Origin: Penelope pileata
Lineage: Eukaryota > Chordata > Aves > Galliformes > Cracidae
Direction: 5' to 3'
NCBI GenBank assembly: GCA_013396635.1
Contig: WBMW01001297.1
Coordinates: forward strand, 636,502 to 700,501
DNA length: 64,000 nt
Position numbers and translations under genes: made by a program. Under the pieces are notes generated by a model. The model searched no databases and had not been told where the DNA came from. It was given only the letters and a program-made list of their open reading frames with translations. Numbering within the stretch: position 1 is the stretch's first letter; each line of letters begins with the position of its first letter. Below, one piece after another: positions 45,001 through 51,050 of this stretch.

Positions 45001-47023
45001 ACTTCTACAACTAAATCAGAAATTATCACATAGATTTTCTCAGTAATTAAAGACAGACGTAGTTCTGAACACAGACCCATACTTTCATTTTGCATTACTA
45101 GGATGAATCAATTTCAATTCCACAAGTAACAATCTCTTAAATGACAGCAGCACTTGGCCCTGAACAGCGATTCAGTCAGCATGCTGGAACCTCAGCCACG
45201 GTGTGAGCCCAGTGACAGCGTGGCAATGTGAACAGCCTCCTGCCCCGCAGAGCACCAGTCAGGTTTGGGATCCCCTCATGGGTTCTGTGCCCTTATGCTG
45301 CCTTCATCTGCACGGACCTACACCTTGGAACGTGGCACGGAGCCAACGGCCAGCTTCCAGAAGACCCATAGATGCTGTAGCATTAGTATCTCAAGCAGGA
45401 AACACAATGCTGAAAGACATCACCATAAAAAACCAATCCTAGCAACATACTGTGTCTTCTTTCTTTGATACCTACAGTGGAATTTTGCAAGTTCACTTTC
45501 CTTATTTTTTTAATATCTAGGTAGGTGACACATACATCTTCAATGAAAAGCAGAATCACACACTTGAAAGTGGAAGCTATTACCTCATGCTGCCGTAATT
45601 CAGCAGGAAGCCAGAAAACTTCCTCTGAGGTAGAAGATTTGGCACCTAACGTGCAAACACAGACTGCCCACTCCGCTTTCTGCTTTTCATGCCCATAACC
45701 TGTTCTTCAGCACTGAAGTTTGAAGAAATGAAGTAGTAAAACAGCATTAAATGCACATTGCTATCCAGATATGAATGTGTCTTTAAGGAAAAAATGCAGC
45801 AGTTCCTTTTCATATCGACTCTCACACAGACCCCGCTGCTGTGTGAATGCACATCTGACATCTGTGGCTGGAAGCCTCTCCAAGAAGCTGCCTTGTCTGC
45901 CACAGCACAGAGCATATGTTCGGATCTGTGAGAAGCCCCAGCGGTGACGCATGCATACTGGTAACTTTTGCAGACCATAACTGGGAAGGAAGCTTTTGTT
46001 TGTTGCAATCCAGACTTCTTTTTCACAACCAACTTCTAAAAGCCTACTCCCTTTAGCTCATATTAAATGATTTTTCTGTTTTAGAAAAGCATTTCGTAAA
46101 AAAAGTGAACTGTAATGGTGCATGCAGTCATCTGCTGCTGAGCAGTAGGTGCTGCTAAACCCCCCCTGCTCACTGCAGCCCCTCCAGACTCCTTGGGTTC
46201 AAGGCTTGTGACTTAAACTGACACAGGATGCTCATGGGAAAACTGAGTGCTACGGAACCAAGTTTACATTCCTGACTTCCAACATCACTCCCCATACAGT
46301 TACCACACGCTGTGTAAATACGTTCTGGTCTCCAGCTACTCCAGGAAGCCGGCCACAGCCAGAGGAGCAGCCCGCTGCCAGGTCTGCTCGGTGCCCAGCG
46401 GGACGGGCAATGGCTCAGGGACCCCACAGGCTCGGGGAGCAACTCGGGGGCTGTGACCCCCGCCTGCCCCATCCTGTGTGGATGGCGGCCCCGGGAAGTG
46501 CTCCCCAAGAGGGTGAGCGCCCAGCACAGCTGCCTGGCCAGCAGCTCCTAGGCACCGCTGTCAGGTATGCTGCTGCCTGAGGTGTTTGAAGCGGCAAAAC
46601 GCGTTTTCTCTCGAAGAGGCCATGCCAACGAGCCTGGGAGGGAAGCACAGCCCGAGCAGGAGGCGGCAGTTATCCCCGCCGGGGGTCCCCACTGGGAGGA
46701 CTGCGGGCTCCCAGCATGTTTCCCACAGTTCCTCCCACGTGCGAGCACCACCCGGCACGGAACCACCGCTCCCCGGTGAGGCACGGACGATGCTCACACC
46801 CCCGCCTCAGCCCCCTTAGCTCCGCGGGCTGAGCCGCGGCCTCGGGCGCTGTCCAGCGGGCCACGCGTTGAGGGGGGACCCAGCCGGGTTCGCACCGAGC
46901 GCGCCCAGCCCCGGGCGGGGGACGCCGGCGCAGCCCCCGGCCCCGCCGGGCCCCGCACCTACCGTCTGCCGACAGAGCCATCTCGATGAGGGTCTCATTC
47001 GCCTTCCTGCCCAGGCGGTTCAT
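1..47023 (-). CDS. ANO5: ANO5 (anoctamin-5, TMEM16E), multi-exon gene, 3' part outside the window
   Basis: Spliced gene read from high to low coordinates. Seventeen coding exons (listed separately) join without a stop into residues 1-636. Residues 1-306 form the cytosolic N-terminal region, with the anoctamin dimerisation-type segment in exons 5-9. TM1 is at about 313-343, then a cysteine-rich loop at about 352-390, TM2 at about 395-415, TM3 at about 472-505, TM4 at about 527-553, TM5 at about 569-593, and the beginning of TM6. ANO5 rather than ANO6 is indicated by FVKIHAPWEVLITYAEVL, the stretch DFEEEQQQLQLRPEYEAKC and YTYMFNRWRNEE. Exon sizes such as 285, 114, 135, 106, 61, 152, 75, 223 and 170 nt agree with what I remember of human ANO5. 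In mammals the protein sits in ER/intracellular membranes of muscle and bone and is linked to phospholipid scrambling and membrane repair; human mutations cause limb-girdle muscular dystrophy and gnathodiaphyseal dysplasia. The calcium-ligand residues of TM6-8 lie beyond position 1. Expression and function in this species are inferred. Confidence 0.95.
67..1170 (-). other. ANO5: ANO5 intron 16
   Basis: Non-coding. It contains a 16-bp unit (GCAGCAGGGTCTGGGT) repeated about 2.5 times at 363-402. Nothing else recognised. Confidence 0.85.
1171..1340 (-). CDS. ANO5: ANO5 coding exon 16 (TM5)
   Basis: 170 nt, acceptor TTTTCACAG and donor GTAGGA, phase 1 to 0. It encodes EIPRTHMEYENRLTMKMFLF, then QFVNYYSSCFYVAFFKGKFV and GYPGEYTYMFNRWRNEE. 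This is one of the most conserved blocks of the family. Confidence 0.97.
1821..1985 (+). mobile_element. CR1 LINE 3'-end fragment in ANO5 intron 15
   Basis: Resembles the last part of CR1: a GGCTGCTCAGGGAAGCGGTGG block (degraded end of ORF2), a GGTTGATGGTAGGACTTAGTGA block and the terminal TTTCTATGATTCTG. Heavily mutated. Antisense to ANO5. Confidence 0.75.
2800..4094 (+). mobile_element. CR1 LINE, 5'-truncated ORF2 with 3' end, in ANO5 intron 15
   Basis: Non-LTR retrotransposon copy. ORF2 reverse transcriptase runs from about 2806 (HGFTKGK, VIYLDLCKAFGNVLHDIL, YGFDGRTTRWIRNWLDG, SGAPQGSVLGP). A one-base frameshift at about 3195-3205 moves the catalytic FADD motif into another frame (3189-3566: FADDAKLCGAVDTPEGRDAI, KCKVLHLGRSNP). 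Another break follows near 3564 and the rest continues in a third frame (PHLESCVQFWGPQHKKD, EDRLRELGLFSLEKRRVRGD). The last intact block contains RVVRHWHRLPREAVAAPSLA. It ends with TTCTATGATTCTACGATTC, the CR1 3' hallmark. It is dead through frameshifts but only moderately diverged. Antisense to ANO5. Confidence 0.95.
4628..4850 (-). CDS. ANO5: ANO5 coding exon 15 (TM3-TM4)
   Basis: 223 nt, acceptor TTCCCTAG and donor GTAAGC, phase 0 to 1. It encodes VSLIIASMIAVIVYRLAVYA (TM3), the loop AFASLMENTQTLQPISGLL, then TPQLATSVTASCLNFVIIMI and LNFIYEKIAIWITDM (TM4 onward). The TM4-TM5 region lines the lipid groove in anoctamin scramblases. Confidence 0.97.
5196..5215. repeat. (TTA)n microsatellite in ANO5 intron 14
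   Basis: About five TTA units followed by a T run, in an otherwise featureless intron (4851-5492). Confidence 0.9.
5493..5567 (-). CDS. ANO5: ANO5 coding exon 14
   Basis: 75 nt, acceptor TGTTTCAG and donor GTGAGC, phase 0 to 0. It encodes EMEPYLPLTSQAVRFCISGT, then TVLFW, leading into TM3. Confidence 0.96.
5568..9794 (-). other. ANO5: ANO5 intron 13
   Basis: Large intron holding the solo LTR at 7430-7931. The 138-codon open frame at 8064-8480 (+) has no recognised similarity and is not called. No other feature seen. Confidence 0.8.
7430..7931 (+). mobile_element. Solo LTR of an old endogenous retrovirus (ANO5 intron 13)
   Basis: The sequence order matches a common avian LTR: CAGCTGACCCAAACTGACCA, then CTATTCCATACCGTATAACATCATG, later TTATCTCAACCCACGAGTTT, CTCTCCCCCGTCCCATTTGG, and finally GGTCAAACCACGACA ending in CA at 7931. 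No gag, pol or env coding sequence lies beside it, so it is a solo LTR left by recombination. The 5' edge is approximate because I could not define the first bases or a target duplication. Antisense to ANO5. Assignment to an ERV class is not possible by eye. Confidence 0.7.
9795..9946 (-). CDS. ANO5: ANO5 coding exon 13
   Basis: 152 nt, acceptor TTCCAACAG and donor GTAGCG, phase 1 to 0. It encodes TLFLEFWKRRQARLKYEWDL, then VDFEEEQQQLQLRPEYEAKC: the end of TM2 and the acidic/glutamine-rich cytosolic loop typical of ANO5. It ends TQKKKNPVTQ. Confidence 0.97.
9947..11230 (-). other. ANO5: ANO5 intron 12
   Basis: AT-rich non-coding. It holds T runs near 10422-10434 and 10731-10746, which are A runs in gene sense. 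No gene or recognisable transposon. Confidence 0.8.
11231..11291 (-). CDS. ANO5: ANO5 coding exon 12 (TM2 start)
   Basis: 61 nt, acceptor CTGTTGCAG and donor GTGAGT, phase 0 to 1. It encodes YSHLFDNVATLFFAIFMGIW and a split valine. The coding run of eight T residues (plus-strand A8, 11253-11260) is a frameshift-prone site. The intron before it is only 89 bp. Confidence 0.95.
11381..11486 (-). CDS. ANO5: ANO5 coding exon 11 (cysteine-rich loop)
   Basis: 106 nt, acceptor GCCCTTAG and donor GTTTGT, phase 2 to 0. It encodes the luminal TM1-TM2 loop with closely spaced cysteines (ICDPAIGGEIIMCPLCDREC, then EYWRLNTTC) and a potential N-glycosylation site NTT. In human ANO5 the bone-disease cysteine substitutions fall in this loop. 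The donor is weak by consensus. Confidence 0.95.
11487..12690 (-). other. ANO5: ANO5 intron 10
   Basis: Non-coding; nothing recognised beyond exon-edge splice signals. Confidence 0.8.
12691..12825 (-). CDS. ANO5: ANO5 coding exon 10 (TM1)
   Basis: 135 nt, acceptor TTATTCAG and donor GTGATT, phase 2 to 2. It encodes KYYGEKIGIYFAWLGFYTEM, then LFLAAVVGVICFLYGLF, the first membrane helix, then TMDENMS. The acceptor is preceded in the gene sense by a run of about 18 T residues (12836-12853), a hypervariable tract near a splice site. Confidence 0.97.
12826..14813 (-). other. ANO5: ANO5 introns 9 and 8 (exon 9 at 13233-13348 lies between)
   Basis: Non-coding. Intron 9 has an A run at 12836-12853 (T run before the exon 10 acceptor) and a T run at about 13131-13145. 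Intron 8 (13349-14813) shows no feature. Confidence 0.8.
13233..13348 (-). CDS. ANO5: ANO5 coding exon 9
   Basis: 116 nt, acceptor TGCTCACAG and donor GTAAAA, phase 0 to 2. It encodes CQYWKKASDPNCDNERYTLY, then MEWARFLRFYKEQPLDLI and a split arginine codon. A second AG six bases inside the exon (after TGTCAG) could give a form lacking two residues. The first AG fits the human spacing better. Confidence 0.95.
14814..14927 (-). CDS. ANO5: ANO5 coding exon 8
   Basis: 114 nt, acceptor CAATCTCAG and donor GTAAGT, phase 0 to 0. It encodes VNYILTRCPYGTEEGKKKFG, then IKRLLNNGTYSAAYPLHD, a conserved anoctamin N-terminal motif. Confidence 0.97.
15282..15566 (-). CDS. ANO5: ANO5 coding exon 7
   Basis: 285 nt, acceptor TGGGGCAG and donor GTACGT, phase 0 to 0. 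It holds the family block YFVKIHAPWEVLITYAEVL, then PLDCMLTPFRLPEKV, PDYFTAPFSKDKQELYLI and FFSPSMRNRI. It is the longest exon in the window and the clearest identifier of ANO5. Confidence 0.97.
15567..16762 (-). other. ANO5: ANO5 intron 6
   Basis: Non-coding intron holding the short inverted-repeat element. The open frames at 15721-16203 (+) cover that element and are not genes. Confidence 0.8.
15721..15833. mobile_element. Short inverted-repeat element (MITE-like) in ANO5 intron 6
   Basis: About 110 bp bounded by GGGTGTCCAACC and its approximate inverted copy GGTTGGACACGCC, GC-rich inside (GCCCCATGCAGCCCGCGGG). The left end GTGTCCAACCTTTTGGCTTG resembles the start of DNA-transposon-derived repeats that I recall in bird genomes. 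I could not identify a target duplication, so family and exact ends are uncertain. Confidence 0.45.
16763..16831 (-). CDS. ANO5: ANO5 coding exon 6
   Basis: 69 nt, acceptor TCTCTTCAG and donor GTAGGA, phase 0 to 0. It encodes ERRKEFERNLQKAGLELETE followed by DKK, a charged helix-like stretch of the N-terminal domain that matches human ANO5 nearly residue for residue. Confidence 0.95.
16832..21404 (-). other. ANO5: ANO5 intron 5
   Basis: Non-coding. It holds an A-rich tract at 20832-20860 followed by short TCTTAAAAAGAGAA and GCATGGATCCTT duplications (about 20863-20923). No gene or confidently recognised transposon. Confidence 0.8.
21405..21518 (-). CDS. ANO5: ANO5 coding exon 5
   Basis: 114 nt, acceptor TTCCACAG and donor GTAAGT, phase 0 to 0. 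It encodes the start of the conserved anoctamin N-terminal domain, including SKDSVFFRDGVRRIDFVLSY and then VDDLNKEWEKKL. Confidence 0.95.
21519..22692 (-). other. ANO5: ANO5 intron 4
   Basis: Non-coding; only a short T run at about 22421-22431. Nothing else recognised. Confidence 0.8.
22693..22734 (-). CDS. ANO5: ANO5 coding exon 4
   Basis: 42 nt, acceptor TTCCAGCAG and donor GTAAAA, phase 0 to 0. It encodes SGRRYNLFLKRRLR, closely matching the human KRFNLFLRRRLM segment with the same exon length. It gives a basic patch in the N-terminal cytosolic region. Confidence 0.88.
22735..28026 (-). other. ANO5: ANO5 intron 3
   Basis: Non-coding. It holds the old CR1 fragment. A GC-richer patch at about 25150-25750 gives overlapping open frames on both strands without recognisable protein similarity and is not called. 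The rest is AT-rich. Confidence 0.8.
24620..24920 (+). mobile_element. Old CR1 LINE 3' fragment in ANO5 intron 3
   Basis: Strongly diverged but in the CR1 order: GGTCTCCTCTTGGAGGCATA and CAGTGAAAGCCACAAGTTGC, then AAATTCCTCCTGGATTTGAG, CAGGTTGCCCAAAGAGACTG, a TGACCTGATCC block and GAGCTCCCCTCCTACC. It belongs to a different, older branch than the copy at 2800-4094. The octamer tail is lost. Antisense to ANO5. Confidence 0.6.
28027..28074 (-). CDS. ANO5: ANO5 coding exon 3
   Basis: 48 nt, acceptor GGCAG and donor GTAAGC, phase 0 to 0. It encodes GLNSTETTLLIPDHQV, comparable to the human RETSFLINEETM region. The small size and low conservation mean that homology searches may miss it. Confidence 0.75.
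28075..34675 (-). other. ANO5: ANO5 intron 2
   Basis: Non-coding. It holds the CR1 fragment at 29622-29940, a T20 run at about 29280-29300, a 13-bp tandem duplication (ATGTCTACTTGTT) at 28521-28546 and a T run at about 32098-32114. No further gene recognised. Confidence 0.8.
29622..29940 (+). mobile_element. CR1 LINE fragment with internal deletion (ANO5 intron 2)
   Basis: Starts in the C-terminal part of ORF2 (LNMSQQYVQVAKKATSILAS, then a break, then a TAHYKKDVECW-like stretch and KGLEHKS). It then jumps to the extreme 3' end (GGTTGATGGTTGGACCTGAT, CCAACCTTCATGATTCTACG). Several hundred bases of the normal element are absent in between. It is a different CR1 subfamily from the 2800-4094 copy. 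Antisense to ANO5. Confidence 0.85.
34676..34746 (-). CDS. ANO5: ANO5 coding exon 2
   Basis: 71 nt, acceptor CTTTAG and donor GTAAGG. It completes the split glycine and encodes EEGNGPLCETVSTAGSEVPS then SSE, ending in phase 0. It is acidic and Ser/Thr-rich, like the poorly conserved human segment, but 24 nt (eight codons) longer than I recall for human exon 2. It is assigned mainly by splice sites, phase and position. Confidence 0.75.
34747..46962 (-). other. ANO5: ANO5 intron 1
   Basis: The longest intron, about 12.2 kb, as expected next to a CpG-island first exon. It holds the candidate cassette exon at 37137-37181. The overlapping open frames at 38706-39350 on both strands show no similarity I recognise. 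No clear transposon identified. Confidence 0.75.
37137..37181 (-). CDS. ANO5: Candidate cassette exon in ANO5 intron 1 (speculative)
   Basis: A 45-nt stretch flanked by a pyrimidine-rich acceptor (TTTTTTCCTTTTAAAG) and a donor GTATTG. In phase 1, as required by exon 1, it reads D-DIAVLTKFKLSRSE-G without a stop and returns to phase 1, so exon 2 would still be read in frame. I know no counterpart in human ANO5, and short AG...GT intervals also occur by chance. Treat it as a prediction only. Confidence 0.25.
46963..47023 (-). CDS. ANO5: ANO5 coding exon 1 (start exon)
   Basis: Encodes MNRLGRKANETLIEMALSAD plus the first base of a glycine codon, then the donor GTAGGT. The phase-1 end matches the 71-nt exon 2. 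NETLIEMALSADG resembles the human start region around DLLEVLAEEG, which supports the ATG at 47021-47023. A second in-frame ATG at 46979-46981 (residue 15) has a better context (G at -3, G at +4) and could also be used. The exon lies in a CpG island. Confidence 0.82.
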
Positions 47024-47040
47024 GGCTGCCCTACTCCCGC

Positions 47041-47080
47041 CCAGCCGCCCTGCTCCCGGCCCAGCCGCCCTGCTCCCCGC
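47041..47080. repeat. 20-bp tandem duplication in the ANO5 5' leader
   Basis: CCAGCCGCCCTGCTCCCGGC is followed directly by a copy with one mismatch. It ends 18 bp upstream of the ANO5 start codon in gene sense and is probably within the 5' UTR. A repeat of this kind is prone to copy-number change. Confidence 0.8.
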
Positions 47081-48852
47081 CCGCGGCCCCGCGGTGAGTC
47101 AGGGGCGGCGGCTACGCGTGCGCAGAGCCGCGGGCGGGGCAGGGAAGCCCGGCTGCCCCCAGAGCGGGCGTGGCGGGGCGGGGCGGGGCTGCCGCTGGGG
47201 CCGGGGCTGCTCCTTTGCCGGAGAACGCGTTCCCGCGGAGGGGTGGGGAGCAGCGCTGTGATCGCAGTCCCAGGTGCAGACGTTTTGGCTGAGCCCAAGT
47301 GAACAGCTCTGGTTGTTCACAGAGAGTACAGAAATGGCTGGGCGAGACCCACAGACTGAGCAGCGTGCAGTGCGGTTGTCGGTGCTGTACTCGACCGTGT
47401 GGCACAGCAGAGGCCTCGGCATGGCCCGAGCTGGTGTGGGCCCCTGAAGGGCTGCTGCCAGCCCCATCGGGGCTCGGCTCCAGCGCTTCGTGTCTCAGTG
47501 TCACGCGTTTTGATTCACTCACGCTGTCTCGGGGCAGGTCTGGAGGCCTTTCTTCAGATTAACTTTTCGTGCCTTCAGATTTTACTGACTAAAGTAACAA
47601 TTTTATGCAACAAATCGACACAAAATTCTGTTACTTGGGCAAGGGGCATGCAACAACAGTTTCACGGCAGGATTTCTTCATCACGAAGCTGAGGGGGTCA
47701 GGCCAGCCGAGCCGCTCCCTACGCCTCTGCTCTGCTCCCCACACAGCATGAGGCCTTCGTTACTTGGTGCATGGCATTACTGCTTCCAGAAGTATATTTT
47801 TAGTCAGGAGCAAGACCTAAAAATATTCCTGGTTGCTCTCCAGCGTCTGAAATGTTTCGTTTAGTTTTCAGTCTCGAGATGCAGGCTGTTGGGAACAAAG
47901 CGTGCCAGCTGGGGGAAGCGGTTGACTTGTAGCAGCACACAGTTCGCTAGGTCAAGTGCTCAACTTAAAAGCTGTATTTTCTAAGCCTTTAATTTTATCA
48001 GAGCTTTAAATATAGGATAAGTGCTGTTATGCCCGTAGAAGATGCAATCAGAATTCTAGTGTTTAACAAGAGCCAGAAACAGCAGGAATGTCAGGGCCGT
48101 CGCTGGGTTCTGCCTGCTAATTGCATGCTCTGTCTTCCAGCCCCACCCAGCACATGCAGCAGGGGGGCCGACTGTGTCCAAACCTGTGTTCAGCGCTCCA
48201 AAGATGATCTCTGTAATTGGATGGGTGCATGGTTTCTCAAAGCACCAAATTTGTAAATTACACAGTGGCTCATGTCAGAGACAGGACAGAAATCTGCTCT
48301 CCCAGAAGGAGCTGTGAAGGTCCTCGTGTCCGTCCGTGGCAGGCACCCGGGAGGCGCGTGCAACACACAGTGTTTGGGTTTCTGCTCTGTTCTGAGTGGA
48401 AGCAGCCATTGTCTTGCGTGATGGCTTCAGAGTATGCCCAAGTGGTGCAGGACCATGCTTCCTTCAAAAGGCACAAACCTTTTTCCCACTCTCCTTGCAT
48501 TTTCACTGATGATCATAGGGCTGTACAATGAATCAGGTCAACCTGCTAACCGACTGATCTTTTTTTTTTTTTTTCTGGGTTCAGTTCCATGACTCATTGC
48601 AAGCAACAGATACTGCTAAAACAAAGAAAGAAATAGGGAACCACAGAATTACATGACTATTTTATTCCTTTAATATCAATTAAAAAAAAAACCAGGAATT
48701 CAGAGTTCAGAGTTTTATTAAGTTTTCACATCAGAATGTGGGCACGAAGTTTGAAATAGATACAAAAAGAAAACACAAGTTTAAAATAGATGCAGCAGAA
48801 AAGGAAAGCAGCTTATCTCCTTCCAGTCCGTGTGTCCTGCTGGAGGAAGTGC

Positions 48853-48884
48853 AAGGCACTCTCCTGTTAAGGCACTCTCCTGTT
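48853..48884. repeat. 16-bp tandem duplication
   Basis: AAGGCACTCTCCTGTT twice, perfectly, with no spacer. Confidence 0.9.
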
Positions 48885-49670
48885 ACACTTGGCACTGTAA
48901 GGAAAGGAATGTAATAGCCACTGACCAGAGAGAAAGCCTGAGGGAGACTTTAGCTGTCTGGAGTTTCAGTCTGGGCTCCCTAAACTATCTCTGCTTTTTA
49001 TTCAGAGGCTGTTTGACATCTGACTCTCTTCTTGCACCATGCACAGTTGTTAAGGCTCAGCACAGCTGCCTGAATGCAGCCACTCTGGGTCAGGAGCCTG
49101 GGAAAGGCAGCAATGCTTGCAGTTGAAATGGGCGTTTAAATTTGTGTGTGAAAACATATACAAATAGAAATTCTGTTTCTGTTCTGTTTGCATATTGCCA
49201 TGCAGCCCTAGAAATCATCAGGAAATGGTAATGATAAGAGGCTGCCACCAACAGTTCCGGTGTAAGGAGGCACAATGTGAGCAGATCTCAAAGGAGGTTT
49301 TATATTGCGTACAAAAGTACATAATTACTCACTGCATTTTTTCCTGCTGTATTGCTTTTCAGTCCATCTGGTAAGGGGTGCAGGTAAGAATAACACCCAT
49401 GACACCTAAACAAACATGCTGTTACAGACTACTGTCTGCCGTTTGCTCTACCTGAGCTGCTGCACATGTACAACAGTGGGACTAAAATTAACTCTGCTTT
49501 TTGCTCTGCCCCAGGGCGAGGAAACTCCGTGGGTGTGGTCCCAGCTAAGCCCAGCCACAGCTCTGCTGAGTGCTGACTGCTTGGGAGGAGGAAAGCATGA
49601 GACAGCAGCCCCAGTTCTGTGCCCTCTGTGTGACTAACAGAGGTTTTGAAACGGCTGCTAGAGATTAAGG

Positions 49671-49722
49671 TAATCCTAACAGAAACCTGTAAACCATAAT
49701 CCTAACAGAAACCTGTATCCCC
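49671..49722. repeat. 26-bp-period tandem duplication
   Basis: TAATCCTAACAGAAACCTGT occurs at 49671 and again at 49697 with a 6-bp linker. Perfect over the 20 bases. Confidence 0.9.
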
Positions 49723-50315
49723 TTCCAAACACTAGCACACGCTTCAGATCTGTAATTTTGCAGTTGCCCCCCAATAACTGCATTCCCCAGTTTATAGATT
49801 CCATCAAAGCCTTCCATCAAATAGCCCAAAGAAACCACAAAAAAGACCACAAGAAAAAAGTTGTGTTGGAACTTAGTGGGGAGTAGGGGGAACCTATCTG
49901 TTTCATACTGGTAGAGATATAGTAAAGACACTCTGATATCTAAAAAATCTATTTATTAACTATGTATGATTCTTCACTCTTGTCATTTCTCTATGGATAG
50001 ACTTCCATTGATTTTGCTAAACTGTTCCTAAATAGTACGAGTGAAGATCTGTATTTAATTCTTACAGGCTGTGCACTGATAGTTACATTCACTTAAAAAA
50101 AAAATATTGAATGCAGTAACGATGGGATAAGGCTAATTTATGAGTTCTGGCATTTAAATGTCAGTGTTAAGATAAGAAATTATGCCATTTTAGTAAATTC
50201 CTATGTGCTTTCTCAGGAAATCGCCCATATTCTATTTCAGTTTCTCAGAGTTCAGTGCCCTCTGGTGGCAGCAGTGTTTTCTCCTGTGAAATTTCATATG
50301 CTGACTCCTCATCGT

Positions 50316-50335
50316 TTTTTTTTTTTTTTTTTTTT
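50316..50335. repeat. Poly-T tract
   Basis: Run of about 20 T residues, about 115 bp before the CR1 fragment. In reverse sense it could be the A-tail relic of a retroposed sequence, but nothing flanking supports that. Confidence 0.85.
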
Positions 50336-50449
50336 AATCTGTATCTGTTGATTATGCCATGGCTATAAATGGATAAAACAAAATCTAATTATATATTTAT
50401 ATTTTTTAAACACAGAGGATTGTGGAAGGAAGAAGAGGATCCGGAGGAT

Positions 50450-51050
50450 CTCTAGGTGGAGGCCGGTAACGAGCGGTGTCCCCCAGGGCTCTGTCTTGGG
50501 ACCAGTTCTCTTCAATATCTTCATCAATGACATGGATGATGGGATTGAGTGCACCCTCAGCAGTCTGCTGATGACACCAAGCTGAGTGGTGCAATTGACA
50601 CCTTAGAAGAAAGGGATGCTATCCAGAGGGATCTCAGCAAACTCAAAAGGTAGGCCTGTGTGAACCTAATGAGGTTCAACACAGCAAAGTGCAAGGTGCT
50701 GCACTTGGGTCAGAGTAANGATTATAAACAGGAGGAGAACCAACTTTTTCACAAGGGTAGACAGTGATAGGACAAGGGGAAATGGTTTTAAGCTGAAGGA
50801 GGGAAGGTTTAGATTAGACATCAAGGAGAAGTTCTGTACCGAGAGAGCGGTGAGGGGCTGGCACAGCTGCCCAGAGAGGCTGTGGATGCCCCGACCCTGG
50901 AGGTGCTCAAGGCCAGGTTGGATGGGGCCCTGGGCAGCCTGATCTAGTACCAGACCTGGAGGTTGGTGGCCCTGCCTGTGGCAGGGGGCTTGGAACCTGA
51001 TGATCCTTGGGGTTCCTTCCAACCCAGGCCATTCTGTGATTCTACGATTC
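50450..51050 (+). mobile_element. CR1 LINE fragment with internal deletion at an ambiguous base
   Basis: The left part is reverse transcriptase from about WRPVTSGVPQGSVLGPVLFN through IECTLSS, with the FADD region frameshifted, to CKVLHLGQ. The sequence then reads N at 50719 and resumes in the 3' part (AGTGATAGGACAAGGGGAAA, GAGGGAAGGTTTAGATTAGA, then GCCCAGAGAGGCTGTGGATG) and ends ATTCTGTGATTCTACGATTC. Against the copy at 2800-4094, roughly 440 bp are missing at the N. Also frameshifted; not functional. Confidence 0.93.

Larger units (their letters stand above)
46750..47270 (-). promoter_or_regulatory. ANO5: CpG-island promoter and 5' UTR of ANO5
   Basis: GC- and CpG-rich stretch around coding exon 1, unlike the AT-rich surroundings. 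Seen by eye: a triple GC-box run GGGGCGGGGCGGGGC at 47175-47189, an NRF1-like site TACGCGTGCGCA at 47113-47124, a TGAGTCA (AP-1/TRE type) at 47095-47101, and two 20-bp tandem repeats at 47041-47080. There is no TATA box. This is typical of a broad housekeeping-style promoter. The transcription start site cannot be fixed from sequence. Confidence 0.7.
47271..50315. other. Intergenic region upstream of ANO5
   Basis: No gene recognised. It contains a T run at about 48561-48574, a 16-bp tandem duplication at 48853-48884 and a 26-bp-period duplication at 49671-49722. Sequence to about 47.6 kb remains GC-rich and may hold promoter-proximal elements. Confidence 0.7.

Noticed and set aside
46670..47522. 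Many open frames on both strands around the CpG island (up to 144 codons)
   Set aside because: High GC lowers stop frequency. Translations are Pro/Arg/Ala-rich low-complexity sequence. Only the short ANO5 exon 1 frame is supported by splicing and homology.
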